A DNA stretch of 10,458 nt from Methanocorpusculum sp. (GTDB taxonomy: Archaea; Halobacteriota; Methanomicrobia; Methanomicrobiales; Methanocorpusculaceae), in NCBI GenBank assembly GCA_029986195.1, contig DALTYF010000015.1, positions 1 through 10,458 of the forward strand, given 5' to 3'. A program made the position numbers and the translations under genes. The notes beneath the pieces are model-generated. The model was not told the DNA's origin and did no database searches. It was given only the letters and a program-made list of their open reading frames with translations. This document shows, piece by piece, positions 6,222-10,458 of the stretch. Within the stretch, counting starts at the first letter, position 1; the number at the start of each line of letters is the position of its first letter.

Positions 6222-7415
6222 GTGCAATGGACACAAACACGGTTATTATCATCGCAGGCATTGTGATCGCGCTTGCATTCAACTTTTCCAACGGAAGAAA
6301 CGACGCATCCAACACGGTGGCAACCGTCATTGCCACGCGGGCGCTTGCACCCCGGACTGCCATTCTGATCGCATCCGTCTGCTGTCTTGCCGGTCCCTTT
6401 ATCTACTCAACCGCCGTCGCAAAAACCATTGGAAAAGGTATTGTTGATCCCGGCATCTTTACGCCGGTACTTCTTTTCATCGGACTCATCGGTGCAGTGC
6501 TGTGGGTGAACACCTGTTCGCACTACGGCATTCCGGTATCCTCATCGCATGCCCTTGTCGGCGGCCTGATGGGAGCGGGTCTTGCCGCGGGAGGAATCTC
6601 CGCCGTGTTCTGGCCTGCGCCGGAACTTGTCGGATGGACCGTAGTCTATCTTGCCTGCGGTGCGGCTCTTGGTGCAGGTATCATGGCAGTTCTTGCAGCA
6701 GTCTTCAGGGACTCCCTGAAATTCTATGCAATCCTCGGGGCAGCGGCTGGGGCAGTTGTGACCATTCCCATCCTGATGATTCTGGATCTGTTCGTCATTA
6801 AAGGACTGCTTGCCATCCTGCTCTTTATCTGTGTCTCGCCGATTCTCGGCCTGATCGTCTCCTACATCTTCACCACCATTTTAACCAAAATCATGGCAAG
6901 TGCCAAACACCCGACGAAGATGAACAAATGGTTCCAGCGTGCGCAGATCGTGGGTTCCGGTTTTCAGGCAATGAGTCTTGGTGGCAATGACGCCCAGAAC
7001 GCAATGGGTATCATCATTGCAATTCTGATCGCCGCAGGATTTGTAACAGCTGATGCAGAACTTCCGATGTGGGTAATTGTACTGTCCGCCCTTGCAATTG
7101 CTCTTGGTCTTTTGTCCGACGGCTGGAAGGTTATCAAAAAGATGGGTACGGGCATTACCCGTATCCGTCCCTATCAGGGATTTTCCGCATCAATGTCCGG
7201 CGGAATGGTATTATCATTTATGACCATGTTTGGTGTCCCGGTCTTAACAACACACGTTGCAACCGGAACCATCATGGGAACCGGCGTGACGCGGGGAGCC
7301 GGTGCGGTGGGGAGCAGTCCGCCAGATGGTAACCGCCTGGATTTTAACTATTCCCGCAGCCGCAGCGGTCTCCGGCATCTGCTACCTTGCCGCCCGGCTG
7401 GTGTTCGGGTTTTAA
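6218..7415 (+). pseudogene. PiT-family inorganic phosphate permease, frameshifted near the C-terminus
   Basis: An integral membrane cation/phosphate symporter. Both PiT repeats are visible: FSNGRNDASNTVATVIAT (23-40) with GIPVSSSHALVGGLMGAG (104-121), and FQAMSLGGNDAQNAMGI in the second half with GVPVLTTHVATGTIMGTG. Many hydrophobic segments lie between, with a hydrophilic loop near KHPTKMNKWFQRAQ. After Val364 the frame breaks at 7301-7312. The next frame gives RWGAVRQMVTAWILTIPAAA and ends in LVFGF at TAA 7413-7415, which is the normal PiT ending and gives about 400 residues. Loss of one GCGGT unit, or one extra G, explains the shift. Read as is, the frame continues to 7687 with a soluble, arginine-rich tail and lacks the last membrane segment. 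The GTG start at 6218 overlaps the PhoU-like stop; an ATG at 6227 is an alternative. Confidence 0.85.
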
Positions 7416-7421
7416 CCCGAA
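7404..7421. terminator. Hairpin enclosing the PiT stop codon
   Basis: TTCGGGTT-TT-AACCCGAA forms a perfect 8-base inverted repeat with a two-base centre. It contains the TAA stop (7413-7415) of the restored permease frame. Together with the next hairpin it may protect the mRNA 3' end or assist termination. Confidence 0.45.
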
Positions 7422-7430
7422 TCCTTTTCC

Positions 7431-7459
7431 GGAAAGCGGAAATCCGCTTCCTTTCTTTT
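7431..7459 (+). terminator. Hairpin plus T-rich tract after the phosphate operon
   Basis: GGAAAGCGGA (7431-7440) pairs with TCCGCTTCC (7443-7451) apart from one bulged A, and is followed by TTTCTTTT (7452-7459). This resembles an intrinsic terminator for the plus-strand operon. The opposite strand ends the small membrane-protein gene at 7458, so the hairpin may serve both directions. Confidence 0.5.
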
Positions 7460-7553
7460 AAAACATCAGCGAGATTCCGTACACGACGCAGCCGATGGCA
7501 ACAATCATCAGCACAATATACATCAGTCCGGGTTTTGGTATTTCCTCATCCAT
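7458..7553 (-). CDS. Small single-pass membrane protein (31 residues), function unknown
   Basis: An ATG-to-TAA frame of 31 codons on the minus strand. It begins MDEEIPKPG, an acidic soluble tip, and continues with a strongly hydrophobic helix from about Leu10 to Phe31 (LMYIVLMIVAIGCVVYGI), ending two codons after that stretch. The composition is that of a real single-span protein, with the acidic end probably cytosolic or external by orientation rules that cannot be settled here. A TATA-like GCATAAAC (7588-7581) lies about 30 bases before the ATG, fitting a leaderless transcript. It lies convergent to the PiT gene and divergent from the ferredoxin. The PiT terminator hairpin immediately follows its stop. 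I do not recognise the family. Chance occurrence of so clean a frame in this short gap is possible but unlikely. Confidence 0.6.
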   Translation of the reverse strand: MDEEIPKPGLMYIVLMIVAIGCVVYGISLMF

Positions 7554-7601
7554 ATTGCTTATCTTTCTCTCATCCAGAGAGTTTATGCGTTACGCCCCCC
7601 A
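7554..7601. promoter_or_regulatory. Divergent promoter region between the small membrane protein and the ferredoxin-GGR operon
   Basis: These 48 bases separate two divergent ATGs. The minus strand has a TATA-like GCATAAAC (7588-7581). For the plus strand the best AT-rich stretch is CATATTGCTTATC (7551-7563). Between them is an inverted repeat CTCTC (7567-7571) and GAGAG (7577-7581) with a five-base spacer, a possible operator. A C-run directly precedes the ferredoxin ATG, so there is no Shine-Dalgarno sequence for it. Confidence 0.3.
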
Positions 7602-7793
7602 ATGAGTACTGCAATGATCAATATTCGCAGAGACGTTTGCGGCTACTGTGGGGCATGTGTGTCAGTCTGTCCGCAGGGTTCGCTTGAGTTAATCGACGCG
7701 TATCTTACTGTTGATACAGAGACCTGCAAGGACAAATGCAAAATCTGCTCGACCGTCTGTCCTCTCGGGGCTATTGAATGGGTGGAAAAATGA
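7602..7793 (+). CDS. 2[4Fe-4S] ferredoxin, probable electron donor to geranylgeranyl reductase
   Basis: A 63-residue ferredoxin with two cluster motifs: Cys13-x2-Cys16-x2-Cys19-x3-Cys23-Pro and Cys42-x3-Cys46-x2-Cys49-x3-Cys53-Pro. The wider first gap of the second motif (three residues instead of two) is unusual for clostridial-type ferredoxins. The stop TGA (7791-7793) overlaps the ATG of the GGR gene at 7790 by the ATGA arrangement, so the two proteins are made together. In Methanosarcina acetivorans an adjacent ferredoxin is known to be needed for full lipid saturation by the GGR, and the same job is inferred here. The start at 7602 is taken by default; an ATG at 7614 would remove only four residues (MSTA) before [12 protein letters not shown] and is equally plausible. 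The frame is intact. Confidence 0.9.
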   Translation: MSTAMINIRRDVCGYCGACVSVCPQGSLELIDAYLTVDTETCKDKCKICSTVCPLGAIEWVEK

Positions 7794-8983
7794 AGGAGGC
7801 TTACGATGTTCTGGTTGTCGGAGGAGGTCCGGGAGGAGCTCTTGCGGCAAAGGCAGCAGCCGAGGCAGGTCTTTCGGTCCTGCTGGTGGAAAAACGGCCT
7901 GCAATCGGTGCCCCGGTCCGCTGTGCGGAGGGTATTGGAAAAGGCGCGCTTGCTGAGTTTATCGAAGCAGACCCGAAATGGGTATCAACTGACATCGAGC
8001 GTGCGGTGCTTGTCGGTCCGGACGGCACCCGGTTCACCATTGACGGGGAAGCCGCCGGAGGAAAGGTCGGCTACGTTCTGGACCGCAAGATGTTTGATCG
8101 TGAACTCGTCTGGCGTGCGGCGGAGGCCGGTGCAGAGATTCAGGTGCATGCACGTGCATCCGCACCGATCATGATCGACGGCAAACTGCAGGGAGCTGTC
8201 ATTCACCAGCATGGAAAGACCTACGAAGTCCGTGCGAAAGTCGTGATTGCAGCCGACGGTGTGGAGTCGAAGTTTGCAAAGTGGGCAGGAATTGATACAA
8301 CCGTGCCGCTCTGGGAGCTTGAGACCTGTGCCCAGTATCTCGTCAATGACATCGATATCGACCCGAAAGCAAACGTGTTCTATGTCTCCAACGAGGCATG
8401 TCCGTGGGGATACATCTGGATCTTCCCGAAAGGCCCGCGCTGTGCGAACATCGGCATCGGTATTGCCGGAACCAAATCCGGTGAAGGTCACCGCGCGAAG
8501 GATTACCTGGACCGGTTTATGGCAAAGGAGTTCCCGAGTGGAAAGATTACGGAGCTTATGGTGGGCGGTGTCTCCGTCTGCAAGCCGCTTGAATGCACGG
8601 TTGCAGACAACCTGCTGATTGTCGGGGATGCGGCACGGATTTCTGATCCGATCACCGGCGGCGGTATCTACAATGCGATGTACACCGGCGATCTCGCCGG
8701 CAAAGTTGCGGCAACCGCGATTAAGAACGGCGATACCTCAAAGAAAGCCCTGATGGTCTATGACAAGACCTGGCGCAACGGCCCTGTCGGTACGACGCTT
8801 GCTCGCAATTATGCAGTCAAGGAGTCGTTCATCAAGATGGACGACAAGAAGCTGAACTCGATTGTTCATTCCATGTCAGATCTCAAGATCGATGAGCTGA
8901 GTGTGAAAAAACTGGTGCTTGCAATCTTTAAGGCGAACCCGTGGCTGGCGCTTGAACTGCCGCATCTCCTTAAAGCACTCTAA
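7790..8983 (+). CDS. Digeranylgeranylglycerophospholipid reductase (archaeal GGR)
   Basis: A 397-residue FAD enzyme that hydrogenates the geranylgeranyl chains of archaeal ether lipids, acting on the membrane surface. Motifs in order: Rossmann GGGPGG (11-16), PVRCAEG with flavin-proximal Cys45, [17 protein letters not shown] (151-167), the lipid-site signature Y208-x-W210-x-F212-P213 followed eight residues later by GIG (222-224), and the second FAD motif [19 protein letters not shown] (275-293). The C-terminal helical part ends in [14 protein letters not shown]. The start at 7790 is preferred over the in-frame ATG at 7778 because it gives the ATGA overlap with the ferredoxin stop, and because the downstream copy begins with the same MKEAYDV. 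The ferredoxin is the likely electron donor. The frame is intact. A role on quinone or other isoprenoid chains is the main alternative. Confidence 0.93.
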   Translation: MKEAYDVLVVGGGPGGALAAKAAAEAGLSVLLVEKRPAIGAPVRCAEGIGKGALAEFIEADPKWVSTDIERAVLVGPDGTRFTIDGEAAGGKVGYVLDRKMFDRELVWRAAEAGAEIQVHARASAPIMIDGKLQGAVIHQHGKTYEVRAKVVIAADGVESKFAKWAGIDTTVPLWELETCAQYLVNDIDIDPKANVFYVSNEACPWGYIWIFPKGPRCANIGIGIAGTKSGEGHRAKDYLDRFMAKEFPSGKITELMVGGVSVCKPLECTVADNLLIVGDAARISDPITGGGIYNAMYTGDLAGKVAATAIKNGDTSKKALMVYDKTWRNGPVGTTLARNYAVKESFIKMDDKKLNSIVHSMSDLKIDELSVKKLVLAIFKANPWLALELPHLLKAL

Positions 8984-9087
8984 TCTCTTTTTCAGGTACG
9001 ATGAAAGAAGCGTATGATGTTGTTGTAGTGGGCGCAGGACCTGCAGGTTCCATGGCGGCACAGGCAGGCTGCCGCTGTCCGGGGTGC

Positions 9088-9125
9088 CTCGGTTCTGCTG
9101 GTTGAAAAACGGCCTGCCGTCGGTG
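9088..9125 (+). repeat. 38-bp direct repeat, copy 1, inside the disrupted GGR
   Basis: An exact 38-base segment beginning CTCGGTTCTGCTGG and ending GCCGTCGGTG, encoding [11 protein letters not shown] when read in the frame of the ancestral gene. It recurs at 9156-9193, an offset of 68 bases. Identity stops abruptly on both sides. Confidence 0.95.
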
Positions 9126-9155
9126 TGTTGCCGTGATCGCAGGCTCTTTGCCGAA

Positions 9156-9193
9156 CTCGGTTCTGCTGGTTGAAAAACGGCCTGCCGTCGGTG
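9156..9193 (+). repeat. 38-bp direct repeat, copy 2, inside the disrupted GGR
   Basis: Exact second copy of 9088-9125. This copy leads correctly into APVRCAEGI. The 30 bases between the copies (9126-9155) match neither flank and have no recognised source. Confidence 0.95.
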
Positions 9194-10282
9194 CTCCGGT
9201 ACGGTGTGCCGAGGGCATTGTAACCGCAGACCTTGCCGAGTTCATGGATCCGGATCCGAAATGGGTTTCTACGGTTATCCGAAAAGCCCGGTTCGTTGCG
9301 CCGGACAAAAGCAGTTTTACGATTACCGGAAAAACCGAGGATGAGGTGCTCGGCTATACTCTGGACAGGAAGATCTTTGATCGCGATCTGGCACGGAAAG
9401 CAGCCGATGCGGGCGCGGATGTTCTGGTCCACGCACGTGCTGTTCCTTTCATGGAAGAGGGCAGGCTTTTAGGTGTGATAATCCATCATCATGGAAAGAC
9501 CTGCGAAGTCCGTGCGAAAGTCGTGATTGCAGCCGACGGTGTGGAGTCGAAGTTTGGAAAACTTGCCGGCATCAATACAACCGTGCCGCTCGCTGATCTT
9601 GATTCCTGTGTGCAGTATCTGGTTACCGGCATTGACATTGAACCGGAGACGAATGTCTTTTACTGGAGCAACACGGACTGCCCGCACGGATATATCTGGA
9701 TATTTGCCAAGGGTCCGCGCTGTGCAAACATCGGCATAGGAATCCCGGGGACACAGTCCGGCGACGGTCACCGCGCGAAGGATTATCTGGATCGGTTCAT
9801 GGAGAAGAACTTCCCGGACGGTAAGATCACGGAGCTGATTGCGGGCGGAGTCTCCACCTGCAAACCACTTGAGTCCACGATTGCAGACAATCTGATCATC
9901 TGCGGGGATGCTGCACGGCTTTCTGATCCGTTCACCGGCGGGGGAATCTATCAGGCGCTGTATTCGGGGCGTCTTGCCGGTGAGATGGCGGCGGATGCAG
10001 TTGCGCCCGGGGAGACTGTTCCCGGCAGGCGCTGGCGGTCTATGAACGGACCTGGCGCCAGAGCCGTATGGGGACGTTCCTGTCACGCTCGTATCTGATC
10101 AAAGAGGTGTTCTTCCGGATGGACGATTCCCTGCTGAATGCGGTGATTGGATCCGTTCCGGATCTGCATCTGGACGAGGTGACCATCCCCTCCGTTCTTG
10201 CGGCGATGCTGAAGAGCAATCCCTGGCTGGTGGTCAGGTTCCCGATGCTCTTTCTGCGCCGGGGATGATTCCTTCCGGACTA

Positions 10283-10312
10283 TTTTTCCCAACCTGTTTT
10301 TTGTATATTTTT
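10283..10312 (+). terminator. Oligo-T terminator after the GGR tandem
   Basis: Three T-runs (T5 at 10283-10287, T6 at 10297-10302, T5 at 10308-10312) start 15 bases after the stop at 10268. This is a strong archaeal termination signal for the ferredoxin-GGR-GGR transcript. The rest of the gap to the tRNA shows only a weak hairpin (AATAC/GTATT, about 10332-10349). Confidence 0.55.
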
Positions 10313-10404
10313 CCCGGGCAGACGCCTTTGTAATACTGAAAACGGTATTGCTGCATTCCAAAACAACTCAGCAGAAATGCATCGGAACGGTCACAACAGA
10401 AATC

Positions 10405-10414
10405 GGAAAAAGAA
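10405..10414 (-). terminator. T-run downstream of tRNA-Gly
   Basis: On the minus strand, CTTCTTTTTCC begins one base after the discriminator base of the tRNA. It is a likely transcription end for the tRNA gene and shows that CCA is not encoded. Confidence 0.4.
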
Positions 10415-10415
10415 G

Positions 10416-10458
10416 TGCATCGACCGGGACTCGAACCCGAGTTTAGGCGTTGGCAACG
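10416..10458 (-). tRNA. tRNA-Gly (anticodon GCC), 3' part only; 5' half lies beyond the window
   Basis: Minus strand from the right edge: the end of the anticodon 5' stem, loop TTGCCAA with anticodon GCC at 10454-10452, stem CGCCT, a four-base variable region AAAC, T-stem TCGGG/CCCGG around TTCGAGT, acceptor strand TCGATGC, and discriminator A at 10416. The 3' CCA is not encoded (CTT follows). The partner acceptor strand should read GCATCGA or a wobble variant outside the window. Intron presence cannot be judged, but the visible loop is uninterrupted. Confidence 0.85.

Larger units (their letters stand above)
9001..10268 (+). pseudogene. Second archaeal geranylgeranyl reductase copy, disrupted
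   Basis: A tandem paralogue of the preceding GGR, 17 bases after its stop. It starts MKEAYDVVVVGAGPAGSMAA, then shifts frame at CAGGCAGG (about 9060-9070). The correct continuation ([19 protein letters not shown]) is in another frame and is followed by a 68-base insertion repeating the [11 protein letters not shown] coding segment. The frame from 9106 then runs cleanly through [19 protein letters not shown] and [16 protein letters not shown]. Another shift at 10008-10016 moves the C-terminal helices ([20 protein letters not shown] to FPMLFLRRG) into the frame that stops at 10268. Compared with the intact copy, the first shift fits a CAGG duplication and the last a GA duplication. The lipid-site signature is YIWIFA, alanine replacing proline. 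Most likely a decaying duplicate; assembly of two strain variants is the alternative. Confidence 0.85.

Noticed and set aside
7311..7687. Long C-terminal extension of the PiT permease
   Set aside because: It is arginine- and serine-rich, overlaps terminator hairpins and the ferredoxin gene, and the genuine PiT ending is visible in the neighbouring frame.
9133..10098. Independent shorter GGR starting at GTG 9133
   Set aside because: It would lack the Rossmann FAD motif, has no ribosome binding site, and the missing N-terminus is present just upstream from 9001.
10083..10361. 92-codon minus-strand frame at the right end
   Set aside because: Two-thirds of it is antisense to the conserved C-terminal helices of the second GGR; the rest is low-complexity intergenic sequence.
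1..10458. CRISPR array, insertion sequence, integrase site, prophage or toxin-antitoxin/defence module
   Set aside because: No regularly spaced repeats, transposase or integrase motifs, or terminal inverted repeats were found; the only direct repeat is the pair inside the second GGR, and the tRNA end shows no duplicated attachment core within the window.

Overview
The window looks like chromosomal DNA of a methanogenic archaeon, most likely a Methanomicrobiales relative (possibly Methanocorpusculaceae; the genus is inference). The evidence is a fused Fae-Hps enzyme, a MetX that runs into a CBS-type tail, an archaeal geranylgeranyl reductase (GGR) paired with a small 2[4Fe-4S] ferredoxin, AT-rich TATA-like boxes and oligo-T ends instead of bacterial -35/-10 promoters, and a tRNA gene without an encoded CCA end.

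Layout. Positions 1-1163 (minus) hold metX, cut by the left edge. Positions 1438-2649 (minus) hold fae-hps. Positions 2719-4736 (minus) form a compact operon read as NimA-like flavoprotein, then GGR-family flavoprotein, then GNAT acetyltransferase; the first and last genes carry frameshifts. Positions 4855-5460 (minus) hold an AlkA-type DNA glycosylase. Positions 5592-7415 (plus) hold a PhoU-like DUF47 protein overlapping a PiT phosphate permease, whose last 36 codons are out of frame. Positions 7458-7553 (minus) hold a 31-residue single-pass membrane protein tucked between the permease and the next operon. Positions 7602-8983 (plus) hold the ferredoxin and an intact archaeal GGR with ATGA overlap. 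Positions 9001-10268 (plus) hold a damaged second copy of that GGR. Positions 10416-10458 (minus) are the 3' part of tRNA-Gly(GCC). No gene-free stretch exceeds 300 bases; the longest (1164-1437 and 7416-7601) contain promoters, terminators and the small membrane-protein gene.

How the genes work together. Ferredoxin and GGR would saturate the isoprenoid chains of the archaeal membrane lipids, with the ferredoxin supplying electrons. PhoU-like protein and PiT form a phosphate uptake pair. Fae-Hps links formaldehyde, methylene-tetrahydromethanopterin and pentose phosphate synthesis. MetX belongs to methionine biosynthesis. The NimA-like/GGR-like/GNAT operon has no assigned pathway.

The most notable general feature is disrupted reading frames. 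Four genes carry seven lesions between them, while seven other protein genes are clean. Six lesions can each be explained by one missing or extra base, so assembly error competes with real gene decay. The seventh is a 68-bp insertion with 38-bp direct repeats in the second GGR copy, and is harder to dismiss. I do not see a defence system, CRISPR array, insertion sequence or other recognisable new multi-gene system.
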